A program made the position numbers and the translations under genes. The notes under the pieces were generated by a model, which was not told the DNA's origin, ran no database searches, and saw only the letters and a program-made list of their open reading frames with translations. Positions 1 through 8,801 of a DNA stretch of 64,000 bases are shown one piece after another. Within the stretch, counting starts at the first letter, position 1, and each line of letters opens with the position of its first letter. Source of the DNA: Methylobacterium sp. J-090 (GTDB taxonomy: Bacteria; Pseudomonadota; Alphaproteobacteria; Rhizobiales; Beijerinckiaceae); assembly GCF_022829345.1 (NCBI RefSeq), contig NZ_JAKSXV010000096.1, positions 124,001 through 188,000 on the forward strand. The letters are read 5' to 3'.

Positions 1-1
1 C

Positions 2-1246
2 CGCTTCGTCGGGGCCGAGGCGAGCCGCCTGCGCGGCCATGGCCTGCTGGAGCGCGTCCATGTCGGCGACCGGCCGGCCCTGCTACAGACCCTCAGCGAT
101 GTCGCCGCCCACGGGAACCCCGCCACGGTGCAGTTCCGCCTGCAACTCGACGCCGCCGCCGTACGGGCCGAAGGCGCGCCGCGCACCATCTTCGCCGAAA
201 TGCGGGCTCACCGCATCGACGGAACCCGCGCGGGCCTGTCCGGCGCCCAGGTAACCGGCACCGAGACGCCCGGATGGAGCGTCGTGGCCGTGACCCGCGA
301 CGTCACCGAGCACCGCCGCCACGCGGAGGAACTGGAGCGCGCCCGCGCCGAGGCCGAGCGTGCCGACGAGGTCAAGAGCCGCTTCCTCGCCACGGTCAGC
401 CACGAACTGCGCACGCCGCTCAACGCCATCATCGGCTTCTCCGAGGTCCTGGCGGGCGAGGGCGCCATGACCATCGGCCCGGAGCGCAGCCGGGAATATG
501 CCGTGATCATCGGCGATTCGGGGAAGCACCTCCTCGACGTGGTCAACACGCTCCTCGACATGTCCCGCATCCAGAGCGGCCATTTCGATTACGCTCCGGA
601 GACCTTCGATCTCAACGCCCTCGTACGGACCTGCTGCGACCTGATGCAGCTCAGGGCCGTGAAGGCCGGTGTCGTCCTCGTTCGTCCCGAGGAGGCTGCT
701 GCGATCCCCTGCACGGCCGACCTGCGCGCCTGTCGGCAGATGATGATCAACCTGCTGTCGAACGCCGTGAAGTTCACGCCCGCCGGCGGACAGGTCGAGG
801 TCTCCGTCCGTCGGGCCGGCAACCACCTCGATCTCATCGTGACCGATACCGGCATCGGTATCAGTGCCGACGATCTGCCGCGCGTGGGCGATCCGTTCTT
901 CCAGGCCCAGAGCGACACGCGGCGCTCGCACGAGGGCACGGGCCTCGGGCTCTCCGTCGTCCAGGGACTCGTCGGCCTCCACGGCGGCGCCATCGCCATC
1001 GAAAGTGTCCAGGGCCAGGGCACACGCGTCACCGTCACCCTTCCGGTCACCTGCCGGGCGGAACCCAATCTCGCCGGGCCGGCCCCGATCCGCACCGCCT
1101 CGCGGGCACCCGGAGCCGGTCCCGATGCGGTACGCCTGCCCGTGCCGCCGATCCGCCGGCCCATCGGGCTGTTCGATGCGACCGCGGAGCCCGTGCGCGA
1201 GAGCTACGTGCCCGAAGGGGGTTCGCCCCTGCGACGCGCCGGATGA
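2..1246 (+). CDS. Sensor histidine kinase, 5'-truncated by the window edge
   Basis: The reading frame is open from base 2, so the true start lies upstream; 414 residues are visible. The first part resembles the end of a PAS sensing domain, ending in a TRDVTEHRR linker and a short coiled coil rich in Ala, Glu and Arg. It continues into a HisKA dimerisation domain with the H-box FLATVSHELRTPLNAIIGFS; the phospho-accepting His codon is at 401-403. The HATPase domain follows, with the N box (MMINLLSNAVKFTP), the G1 box (DTGIGI) and the G2 box (GTGLGLSVV). The last ~60 residues are Pro/Arg-rich and unconserved. No transmembrane segment is visible in this part. The H-box is of the type seen in alphaproteobacterial PleC/DivJ-like kinases, but nothing here identifies the partner regulator or signal. 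Confidence 0.9.
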   Translation, partial: RFVGAEASRLRGHGLLERVHVGDRPALLQTLSDVAAHGNPATVQFRLQLDAAAVRAEGAPRTIFAEMRAHRIDGTRAGLSGAQVTGTETPGWSVVAVTRDVTEHRRHAEELERARAEAERADEVKSRFLATVSHELRTPLNAIIGFSEVLAGEGAMTIGPERSREYAVIIGDSGKHLLDVVNTLLDMSRIQSGHFDYAPETFDLNALVRTCCDLMQLRAVKAGVVLVRPEEAAAIPCTADLRACRQMMINLLSNAVKFTPAGGQVEVSVRRAGNHLDLIVTDTGIGISADDLPRVGDPFFQAQSDTRRSHEGTGLGLSVVQGLVGLHGGAIAIESVQGQGTRVTVTLPVTCRAEPNLAGPAPIRTASRAPGAGPDAVRLPVPPIRRPIGLFDATAEPVRESYVPEGGSPLRRAG

Positions 1247-1347
1247 GACCGGCCCGCCAATACTCCGAGCGGCCCCAGGCCGCTTCTCCTGACCGTCTCA
1301 TCCGCGTCCCGTGCGTGGATGGGGCGGTCGCGTTCTAAGGAGTCGCC

Positions 1348-2097
1348 ATGCGCGATCAGCGCGAGATCATCGTCCCGCCCCAGCCGCGCGGACCGCGGGC
1401 GGATGCCGCGACCCGGCGCCAGCGCGCCGGCGCCGGAGCGCGGCCGGGGGGATGGCGGGCCGATCTCGCCGCCGTCGGGCGCTGGGCCGGCCGCCTGTGC
1501 GTGAACCGGCCCGGCGACGTGCTCGGTTTCGTCGTGGTCGTGGGAGCGGCGGCCTTCATTTCCCTGAATGCGCTGGGCTACCAGATGGGTCGCCATCCGG
1601 CGCCGATCTTCCCGAAGGTCGCGCCGCGTCAGACCGCGGAAAAACTGCCCGCCCGCCGGATCGAGGCCGCGAAAGCCGAGGCCGGGACCGGGGAGACGAG
1701 TAAGGCCGCGTCGCCGAAAGCGGAGGCGCCCCGATCCGAAGCCCTCAAATCGGATGCCCTCAAACCGGAAGCTTTCCGGGCCGAGGCGCCCCGGGTCGCC
1801 CTGATCCGCTCCGAGCCGGCACCGCGTCCCGTCTCCCGCGACACCATCGGTGAGATCATCCGCGAGGGTGAAACGACCGCTTCGGTGACGCCCAAGGCAG
1901 ATCCCGCCGTGGCCAAGGCGCAGCGCGCCCTGGTCAAGCTCGGCTACGGTCCCCTCAAGGCGGATGGACTCCTGGGGACCGGCACTCGCGCAGCCATCGA
2001 GCGGTTCGAGCGCGATCGTAAGCTCCCGGTGAAGGGCCAGCCCGCCGGCCGCACCTTGCGCGAACTCGCCGCCCGCGCCGCCGCGGCGCCGGGCTGA
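1348..2097 (+). CDS. Membrane-anchored peptidoglycan-binding domain protein
   Basis: A 249-residue protein with a basic Arg/Pro-rich cytoplasmic N-terminus (about 1-55), one transmembrane helix near residues 58-77, a Lys/Glu/Ala-rich linker with short imperfect repeats of the type AEAPRSEALKSDALKPEAFR (about 115-155), and a C-terminal PG_binding_1 domain near 190-240 (AKAQRALVKLGYGPLKADG, then GTGTRAAIERFERD). The domain order predicts a single-pass inner-membrane protein that reaches the cell wall. No catalytic domain is present, so a structural or sensing role is more likely than hydrolysis. A plausible Shine-Dalgarno (taaggag) precedes the ATG. The downstream DUF1491 gene follows within 36 bases and is probably co-transcribed. 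Confidence 0.85.
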   Translation: MRDQREIIVPPQPRGPRADAATRRQRAGAGARPGGWRADLAAVGRWAGRLCVNRPGDVLGFVVVVGAAAFISLNALGYQMGRHPAPIFPKVAPRQTAEKLPARRIEAAKAEAGTGETSKAASPKAEAPRSEALKSDALKPEAFRAEAPRVALIRSEPAPRPVSRDTIGEIIREGETTASVTPKADPAVAKAQRALVKLGYGPLKADGLLGTGTRAAIERFERDRKLPVKGQPAGRTLRELAARAAAAPG

Positions 2098-2132
2098 TCC
2101 TCTTGTCGAAAGAATCCGGGTATAGGCGGGAC

Positions 2133-2474
2133 ATGGCACGCCTGCGTTCGGATTTCTGGGTCTCGGCCCATCTGCGCCGTCTCGGCATCGAGGGCATCGC
2201 CGCCGTCCAGCGGCGGCGCGGCGCGGCGGAAGCGGGGGCGATCTTCGTCAAGGTCGATCGCCTCGACGGCCGGGCCGATCTCTACGGACCGGCACCCCAA
2301 TCCCTCGTCGATTCGGAGGGCGATACGGATCGGCGTTTCGTCGCGCTGATGCCCGAAGCCGAGCCCGCCGATGTCGAAATCCGCATCAGCAAGGAAGTAC
2401 GCTTCGACGGCGACCTCTGGATCATCGAGATCGACGACCGTGCCGGCCGCCATCTCCTGGATTTGGCCGAGTGA
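2133..2474 (+). CDS. DUF1491 family protein
   Basis: A 113-residue soluble protein. It starts MARLRSDFWVSAHLRRLGIE and contains GAIFVKVDRLDG and LWIIEIDDRAGRHLLDLAE, which match the conserved alphaproteobacterial DUF1491 family as I know it. The family has no established function. I chose the ATG at 2133; an in-frame TTG ten codons upstream would add an unconserved extension. It directly follows the peptidoglycan-binding gene and is nearly abutting, tail to tail, the DUF2336 gene on the other strand (7 bases between them). Confidence 0.85.
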   Translation: MARLRSDFWVSAHLRRLGIEGIAAVQRRRGAAEAGAIFVKVDRLDGRADLYGPAPQSLVDSEGDTDRRFVALMPEAEPADVEIRISKEVRFDGDLWIIEIDDRAGRHLLDLAE

Positions 2475-2481
2475 AGGGTCT

Positions 2482-3609
2482 TCAGGAAGTCTGGCGCAGC
2501 CGACCCGGAAGGGCGGGACGCGAGGGCGCGCGCTCGGCGGCCGCGGGGGAGACGCGGGGACGCGCGGCGTCGGGGGCGTTGTAAGGCTGGTGCGCCCGCG
2601 CATCGCCCGCGCGCTCCGGCAGGGCGGTGTCGAGGATGGCGGAGAGCAGGCTGCGCGCGGCGGGCCGCTGGACCTTGCGGAACAGCTTGACCAGATCGAA
2701 CACCCGATCGACAGAACGCGCCACGGTCTCGTTCAGGGTCAGAAACACGTAGACCGCCTCCTCCTCGTGCAGGCCAGCGGCGCGAAGGGCCAGGGTGAGG
2801 AGGTCGTAGCGCAGGTGCGGGTCCGGCGTCGCGGCCAGGAAATCCCGGCGCAGGCCGAGCATCTCGGCGAGCGCCCCGATGAAGCCGGCGATGTCGCCAC
2901 GCCCCGAGAAGCCGGTGAGGATCGCGCCGGCTTCGCGTGGCGGCGGCGGGCAAGGCCGCAGGGCGACCGTCGCTGCGATGCCCTCGCCGATGGCGTCGCG
3001 CCGGGCTTCGTCGGCGAACAGGAACAGGGGCGACAGGTCTGCCGCCGCCATGTCCGTGCGGGCGAGGAGCGCCTTGGCGAGATCGGCCGAGCGGCGTCCG
3101 CGCCCGACGAGACGCGCCAGGGCTTCGGCCCCGAGGACGATGTGGGTGTTGCGCGCGAGCGCCGTATCGACCTCGGCGACGGCGCGGGCGGACAGGGCGT
3201 TGGCGGTATTCCGGTCGAGATCCGGTCGCGCCGCGATGGCGGCGCCGAGGTCGGCGCCGTCGGACAGGGCGGCCTCGATCACCGAAGGTGTCAGGGTGGG
3301 GGCTTCGGCCACTACGGCATCGCGCACGGCACCCCCGCGCGCCGCCAGGATCGCCAGAATGCCGGGCGGCGTCTCCGGGAAAGCGGCGAGCTTGCGCGCC
3401 ACGATCTCGGCGGTCTCGTCATCGACGATGGGGATGAGCCCGCCGGCCAGGGCCTCGAAGGCCTCCAGGATCTTCCGGTCGCGGAACGGTGCCGACAGGA
3501 ACAGGTCCGTCTGCACCCGCAGGATCACGGGTTTCAGATCGAGCGTGTCGAGGCGCGACAGTTCGATCAGGCCGGAGAGGTCCGGCGCATCGTCGAGAGA
3601 AGGGTGCAT
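2482..3609 (-). CDS. DUF2336 domain-containing protein (first of two in the window)
   Basis: A 375-residue, Ala/Asp/Leu-rich, mostly helical protein. The pattern of short helices with ETAEIVARKLAAFPETPP, ERVAEVDTALARN-like spacing and LDRNTANALS repeats fits DUF2336, a helical-repeat family common in Methylobacterium and other Hyphomicrobiales. No signal peptide or transmembrane helix is visible. The function is unknown. It lies alone on the minus strand, 159 bases downstream of hemY in the same direction. A second, divergent member is at 22012-22950. Confidence 0.8.
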   Translation of the reverse strand: MHPSLDDAPDLSGLIELSRLDTLDLKPVILRVQTDLFLSAPFRDRKILEAFEALAGGLIPIVDDETAEIVARKLAAFPETPPGILAILAARGGAVRDAVVAEAPTLTPSVIEAALSDGADLGAAIAARPDLDRNTANALSARAVAEVDTALARNTHIVLGAEALARLVGRGRRSADLAKALLARTDMAAADLSPLFLFADEARRDAIGEGIAATVALRPCPPPPREAGAILTGFSGRGDIAGFIGALAEMLGLRRDFLAATPDPHLRYDLLTLALRAAGLHEEEAVYVFLTLNETVARSVDRVFDLVKLFRKVQRPAARSLLSAILDTALPERAGDARAHQPYNAPDAARPRVSPAAAERAPSRPALPGRLRQTS

Positions 3610-3768
3610 GGCACTTCGATTACGCAGAACTCGCTGTCCCAGGACTTAGCGGGTTTGCGTGAATCAGCCTTTAAGCCCCCCTGGCACCGAAGCGTGTCGT
3701 CCTGCGCCATCCCCGCAGATCACAGGCCCTGCATCGACCGGTGATCCGCCGTCTCGAATGCCCTGTCC

Positions 3769-5346
3769 TCAGACCGCGCGGCGCGCCTTGCCGTCCGCGC
3801 TGTCGGCCGCCTTGTCCACGGCCTTGGGCATCGGCAGAACCACGGGCGTCGCGGTCCCGGCCGGCATCGGGTTGGACGTGGGGGCGCTCGGAGCGGTCGC
3901 GACCGGCGTCGCGCCGTTCAGCGCGATGGTGGCCGGAGGTTCGGCGGGCTTGGCGGCTTCCGTCGGTTTGGCAGCCTCCGTCAGCTTGGCCGACGCGGTG
4001 GGCAGAACCGCATCTTCCGGTGCCTCCGGATCGCCGGGCCGGGTCTCGGACGGCCCTGCCAGGACCTCCGTCGGCGTCTTCCACACGAAGGCGTCGAGGC
4101 GCCCGGTGATGGGGGAGACGGGGGCCCAGCGCTCGGAGGCGACGCCGTCGGCGATCCATAGGGGATCGCGCGGGGCATGCGCCGCACGGGAGAGCCACTC
4201 GCGCGAACGGCCGGAACCGGCGCCGTGCTCGGCTTCCTCCAGCCGCGCCATGGCGAGGCAGGCTCGCACGGACGGGCGCTCGGCCAGCAGCGGTGCCAGG
4301 GCCTCGCGGGCCTGGGCGAATTCGCGGGCCTCGTAGGCCGCCTGCGCCGTGGCGAGGCGGGCTTCCGGGTGCCAGGACGACAGGCGCGCCAGGGTCTCGG
4401 CGCGGGCGAGACGGTCGCGGACGGAATCGCCCGTGCGCAGGGTCATGTAGGTCTTGGCGAGATCCGGGTGCGGCCCGGCGCGCCACGCAGCCTCGACGAT
4501 CTTGGCGGCCTTGCGCAGGTCGCCGCGGCGCGCGAGGAGGCGTCCGGCCAGGGCCGCCGCCGGCACGAGGTCGGGAGCGAGCTTCACGGCCCTGAGCACG
4601 CGCTCGGTGGCGGCTTCCGGCTCGCCGGCCTCGCGCTCCTGCGCCGCGGCGGTGAGGAGCACGGCACGCTGGCGCCGGGCAAGCCCCTTCTCGATGAGTC
4701 CGAGGGACGCCCGGCGCTCGACGGTCTCCGTCGCCCCGCTCCAGTCGCCATCGGCGCATTGCGCTTCGAGGACAGCCTCGTTGGCCCAGGTGACGCTCGG
4801 GGCCAGGCGCGCGGCCTCGGCCGCATAGGCGCGGGCCGAGACGTCGTCCTCGCGGCGACGCGCCTCGACGAACAGGCCGCGCAGGCCGAGCACCCGCGTC
4901 TCGGGATCGTCGACCATGCGCTGGAACGCGGATTCGGCGGCCTCGCGGTCGCCGGAGATCTGAGCCGCCTGGGCCTTCAACAGGAGGGCGAGCGGTTCGG
5001 CGCCGAGAAGCCGTTCGGCATCGTTGGCGTGGCGCCGCGCGGCCATGGGATCACCCGAGCCGACCGCGACCATGCCGCGCGAGAGCGCGGAATAGCCCTT
5101 GGCCCGGCGCCGGTCGCGCGAGCCGCGCACAAGGGCTTCGGGCAGGGTGACGAGACCCCGTACGATGGCCCAGATGAAGCCGACCACGATGGCGGCGACG
5201 AGAACGCCAATGAGCGCGATGGCGAGACTGGTGGCGACCTCGTAGCCGTTCCACACAATGGTGACGGAGCCGGGATGGTCGGCGACCCAGGTCGCCCCGT
5301 AGGCGGCGACGGCGAGGAGGGCCAGGAAGGCGAGAGCGCGCCACAT
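3769..5346 (-). CDS. hemY: HemY-family membrane protein with TPR-like domain
   Basis: A 525-residue protein starting MWRALAFLALLAVAAYGATW. Two transmembrane helices near residues 3-22 and 40-63 flank a short periplasmic loop (DHPGSVTIVWNGYEVATS), which is the HemY_N signature. A long helical, TPR-like cytosolic region follows (ALSRGMVAVGSGDPMAARRH and similar helix pairs). The last ~100 residues are Pro/Ala/Thr-rich. Despite its name, this family in proteobacteria is not protoporphyrinogen oxidase; it is an uncharacterised membrane protein conserved beside hemD. Here it is the last of three minus-strand genes, hemD-mic60-hemY, 135 bases after the Mic60-like gene. Confidence 0.85.
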   Translation of the reverse strand: MWRALAFLALLAVAAYGATWVADHPGSVTIVWNGYEVATSLAIALIGVLVAAIVVGFIWAIVRGLVTLPEALVRGSRDRRRAKGYSALSRGMVAVGSGDPMAARRHANDAERLLGAEPLALLLKAQAAQISGDREAAESAFQRMVDDPETRVLGLRGLFVEARRREDDVSARAYAAEAARLAPSVTWANEAVLEAQCADGDWSGATETVERRASLGLIEKGLARRQRAVLLTAAAQEREAGEPEAATERVLRAVKLAPDLVPAAALAGRLLARRGDLRKAAKIVEAAWRAGPHPDLAKTYMTLRTGDSVRDRLARAETLARLSSWHPEARLATAQAAYEAREFAQAREALAPLLAERPSVRACLAMARLEEAEHGAGSGRSREWLSRAAHAPRDPLWIADGVASERWAPVSPITGRLDAFVWKTPTEVLAGPSETRPGDPEAPEDAVLPTASAKLTEAAKPTEAAKPAEPPATIALNGATPVATAPSAPTSNPMPAGTATPVVLPMPKAVDKAADSADGKARRAV

Positions 5347-5481
5347 GGGATCAGAAACTCCTGGGCGTGGCGCCGGTCGAACCGGCGGCGCCGTAATCCG
5401 GAAACGGGAGCGGCCGGCGCTCCCATTGATTCAGTCGTTGGCGAGTCTCGGGCGGGAACTCCGCCGCGACGCATTCGCCGC

Positions 5482-7764
5482 TCACCGCGAAGCGGCCGTG
5501 ACGGGAAGGCCCTTGAAGGCGTCCGAGAGCAGGGCCTGGGCCGCTTCGCCGGCCGCCGCGCGGGACTTCAGTTTCGTGCCGAACTCGCCAGCCTGGACGC
5601 GGATGTCCTCCGGCAGGGCGATGAAAACCTGAGCGGCTTCGGCGATGGCCCCCCGGTCGAGGGCATCCTGCACCTTCGGCAATGGATCGGTGGCGGGCGC
5701 TGCGCCCTGCGCTGACGGAGCGGGTGTCTCGACCTTGCGGACCTGCACGATGGATTCGGCCATGCTCATCAGTTTCTGGCCGAAGTCACCGGTTTCGGCG
5801 ACCGAACGGACCTGAGCGGCCCGGCGACCCGCCGCGATCTTCTCCGCCACGGTGCGAAATTCGGCCGCGAGGGTACGGGCCGTCGGTGCGCCGCGATCGG
5901 CGAACACCGCCACGGCGGTGAGCCGGGCCGGATCGCCGGGCTCGTAGGTGCGCAGGGCCGCGAGCGCGTCCGCGTAGGGCGTCCCGGTGTTGAGGGCGGT
6001 GACGATCCGGTCGGCCGACACCACCCGCAGGGCCGCCTGCACTGTGGCGACCTCGGCGCGCTCGGAGAGCGCCTTGTCGAGGCCGGCGATCTTGTCGCTC
6101 TGCGCCTGAAGCTGGGTCTGGACCTGACGCTCGATGCCCTTCGCGGCTTCCGCCGCCTGGGTCTTGCCGGACTCCGCCGCCTGCTGGCTCGCCTGGGTCG
6201 CGGCCTGGACCTTGGCGTCCAGGGCCTGCTGAACCTCGGTCAGCTTTTGGCCGAGGGTCTGTGTCGCCTCGGCATTGGCTTTCGCGCGATCATCGAGCGC
6301 GGTCTGAAGAGCCGCGAGCTTCGGGGTGAGGTCTGGCTGCTCGGAAGGCTTGGGTGCGGCGGCGACCTGGGTCTCCACCGCCTTGAGGCGCTCGGCGAGC
6401 GCCGCCACCTGTGCGGCGTCTCCGTTGGCGGGTGTCACCGCCATACGGGCCTCGCCGCCCTGCTGGCCGGGCTCTTCCTGAAGTGCGGAGACGCGCTGGT
6501 CGAGGCTGTCGAGGCGCGCGGCCAGATCCGGCGGCAGAGCGGGAGCCGTCTGCGGCGCGGCGCCGTCGGCGCTCGGAGCCGGCGCGGCGCTGGCCTTCTG
6601 GAGGGCTTCGCGAGCCGTCGACACGGCCTCCGGCACCGCCTTGAGCGCAGTTTCGTTGGACGCGACGCGCTGGGACAGGCGCGCGACCTCGTCCTTCGGC
6701 GCGAGCGCCGCGATGCGCTGGTCGAGGGCGGCGAGACGTCCGTCATCGGCCTGCGGCAGCACGCCCGCGCGCTCGACGGCGAACAGCAGGCCAGCACCGA
6801 TGACGCCGCCGAGGAGACCGGCGGTGGCGACGGAACCGAAGCCGGGGCCACGCGCGGACGGCGCCACCGGGGTGATCTTCGGCGTCGTAGTGCCGGCTCC
6901 ATTGGCGGGCCTCGCCGCGTTGTCCGCCGATCCGCCGGAGGGCGTCTTCGGATCGCCCGGCTTGGTATCCGCAGACTTCGTGTCCACGGGCTTTGCGGAC
7001 TCCCCGACCCCGGCATCCGCCGGCTTGGTCGCGACACCCGGCATGATGCCGGCGCCCGTGGCGGACGTCTTCTGCGCCGGCGCCGGGTCGGGGAGGCGCT
7101 TGGCCTTGAGATCGATGATCGGACCATCCGCCGCCGGTCCGGCCGGCCGCGCAGCGCCCGGTGCGCCGCTCGGGAAGGTCGCCGTCTTCGGGGTATCCTT
7201 GGTCGCGTCCGGCTTCGAGGACTCGTTTCTGTTCAAATCGCTCTTGCCCGCCTCTGCCTTGATCGGATCGATCTTCGTGGGCTCTGCCGTCGCATCCTTG
7301 GAAAGGTCGGCCCCCTTCGGCGGCGCGGAAGCCTTGCCGTCTGTCGAGGTCACGGGGGCGGCCTTTACCTCGTTCAGCTTACTGTCCGCGGGCTTGGCAT
7401 CCGCAGCCTTACTGATCTCGACGGCCTTGGGGCCTTCGGGCTTGGGACCCTCGGACTTGGAACCCTCGGACTTGGGGCTTTCGGCAAGTTTGGACGCCCC
7501 GGGGTTCGTGGCGGCTTCAGACGGTTTCGGCTCGCCCGGTCGTGCCGTCGTCGCTCCGGAGGACTTCGTCGTAGCGTCCGACGGAGTGGCGGATTTGGCG
7601 ACCTCTGGTTTCACACCGAAGATATCCGGTTTGGCAGTCGTGGCATCCGGCTTGGCACCGGGGGCAGTCGGCGTCGTGGCCGGCGCATCCGGCTTGCCGG
7701 CCTCGGGCGGGCGCGGACCGGGGACATGGCCCGGGCGGTTGGCGTCGCTGTTGGGTGGTTTCAC
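5482..7764 (-). CDS. Alphaproteobacterial mitofilin/Mic60-like membrane protein
   Basis: I start this at the GTG at 7764, which has AGGGAG nine bases upstream; the frame stays open to 7869. The 760-residue protein has an extremely low-complexity N-terminal ~300 residues made of Lys/Pro/Ala/Asp motifs (SEGSKSEGPKPEGPK and similar). One transmembrane helix follows near residues 309-331 (VATAGLLGGVIGAGLLFAVE), then a long coiled-coil stretch rich in Ala, Gln and Lys, and a C-terminal mitofilin-like domain (VSADRIVTALNTGTPYADAL, then TLAAEFRTVAEKIAAGRRAA). Mic60 homologues in alphaproteobacteria are known to sit beside hemY/hemD and are implicated in envelope or intracytoplasmic membrane shaping. 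The large disordered N-terminus is unusual in length and would be cytoplasmic by topology. Confidence 0.85.
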   Translation of the reverse strand: MKPPNSDANRPGHVPGPRPPEAGKPDAPATTPTAPGAKPDATTAKPDIFGVKPEVAKSATPSDATTKSSGATTARPGEPKPSEAATNPGASKLAESPKSEGSKSEGPKPEGPKAVEISKAADAKPADSKLNEVKAAPVTSTDGKASAPPKGADLSKDATAEPTKIDPIKAEAGKSDLNRNESSKPDATKDTPKTATFPSGAPGAARPAGPAADGPIIDLKAKRLPDPAPAQKTSATGAGIMPGVATKPADAGVGESAKPVDTKSADTKPGDPKTPSGGSADNAARPANGAGTTTPKITPVAPSARGPGFGSVATAGLLGGVIGAGLLFAVERAGVLPQADDGRLAALDQRIAALAPKDEVARLSQRVASNETALKAVPEAVSTAREALQKASAAPAPSADGAAPQTAPALPPDLAARLDSLDQRVSALQEEPGQQGGEARMAVTPANGDAAQVAALAERLKAVETQVAAAPKPSEQPDLTPKLAALQTALDDRAKANAEATQTLGQKLTEVQQALDAKVQAATQASQQAAESGKTQAAEAAKGIERQVQTQLQAQSDKIAGLDKALSERAEVATVQAALRVVSADRIVTALNTGTPYADALAALRTYEPGDPARLTAVAVFADRGAPTARTLAAEFRTVAEKIAAGRRAAQVRSVAETGDFGQKLMSMAESIVQVRKVETPAPSAQGAAPATDPLPKVQDALDRGAIAEAAQVFIALPEDIRVQAGEFGTKLKSRAAAGEAAQALLSDAFKGLPVTAASR

Positions 7765-7896
7765 GGCTCGTTGCTCCCTTCCCGACGCTGCCGTCGTCGC
7801 CTGCACCGGCTCGGTGCCCCACCGGTTCGGCGATCGCAGCCCAGCTTGTTCGATTCGTCCTAGCACCACGGCCCGCGCCTGAGCGAGGCCCTTCCG

Positions 7897-8613
7897 TCAG
7901 GTTCCCGCCACCAAACCCGCGAGAAGGCTCTCCTCGTCCGGCCGCTCGGCCACGAAACACGCGTCGATTCCGGCAGCCAGCAGCGGGGCGGCCACGTCAC
8001 TCGACAAGCAGTAATGCTTGAGCGCGCCGAAGGCTCCGCTTCGGCCGGCTCGCAATGCCAGAAGCTGCGCGGTCTCGGCACTGCGGCGTGAGTAGTGCAG
8101 CACCGCGTCGAGGGCCGCCGGACGGGCCGCCAGGGCCGCCGCGACGGCCGGCGGTAGTCCCAGCTCCGGCACCGCCGCGTAGGCGATCACGGTGGTGACC
8201 GGATATCCCGCTGACCGTAGTGAGGCGGCCGGCTCGGCCTTTCCCTCGGCACCGGCCACGTGGACGAGGGGGCTGCCGGCTGGCAGGACGGCGCGGACGA
8301 GGGCGGAGAGTTGAGCGGCGTCGCCCCCGGCATCCCAAACCGCTTCGAGCCCAGCCCGGCGCGCGAGAGCCGACGTCCGGGCCCCCACGGCGAAGACCGG
8401 TATCCCCGCGAACCGCACTCGGTCGGCCGCCGTCAGGGCTACGACGCCGTTGGCGCTCGTGAGCAGCAGGCCGGCGAAGATGCCTGCGGGCAGGGCCGCG
8501 CCGGTCGGCCGGATCGTCAGGACCGGCGCGACGAGGGGCGCATGGCCGAGCGTCACGAGGCGTCGTCCCGTCCGCGTCGCCCCCGGCTCGGGCCGCGCCA
8601 CCCAAATCCGCAT
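7897..8613 (-). CDS. hemD: Uroporphyrinogen-III synthase
   Basis: A 238-residue protein that cyclises hydroxymethylbilane to uroporphyrinogen III in tetrapyrrole synthesis. It begins MRIWVARPEPGATRTGRRL, the usual N-terminal strand of HemD with the ARP...ARRTA-like motif. LLTSANGVVAL and LHYSRRSAETAQLLAL (the S/T-rich second-domain motif) support the call. The ATG at 8613 was preferred over an upstream in-frame start because it begins at the conserved strand. It heads the minus-strand group with mic60 and hemY. In many relatives hemC lies between hemD and tsaD; here the intervening 188 bases contain no gene. Confidence 0.9.
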   Translation of the reverse strand: MRIWVARPEPGATRTGRRLVTLGHAPLVAPVLTIRPTGAALPAGIFAGLLLTSANGVVALTAADRVRFAGIPVFAVGARTSALARRAGLEAVWDAGGDAAQLSALVRAVLPAGSPLVHVAGAEGKAEPAASLRSAGYPVTTVIAYAAVPELGLPPAVAAALAARPAALDAVLHYSRRSAETAQLLALRAGRSGAFGALKHYCLSSDVAAPLLAAGIDACFVAERPDEESLLAGLVAGT

Positions 8614-8801
8614 TCCACTCAAACCTCGTCCGGTCGTTGCCCTGATACCGCCGGGCCGGCTAGGATGCACCGGTCAAAACCACACGCCGACGGAGCCGGT
8701 GGTTCCTTCGCGTGATTCCTTCGCGTTGTCGTCACGCGGCGTGCGCAGCCTTCGTCCCCCGCGATTCCGGATCACCCGCCCCGCATGAACGTGCTGCCCA
8801 C

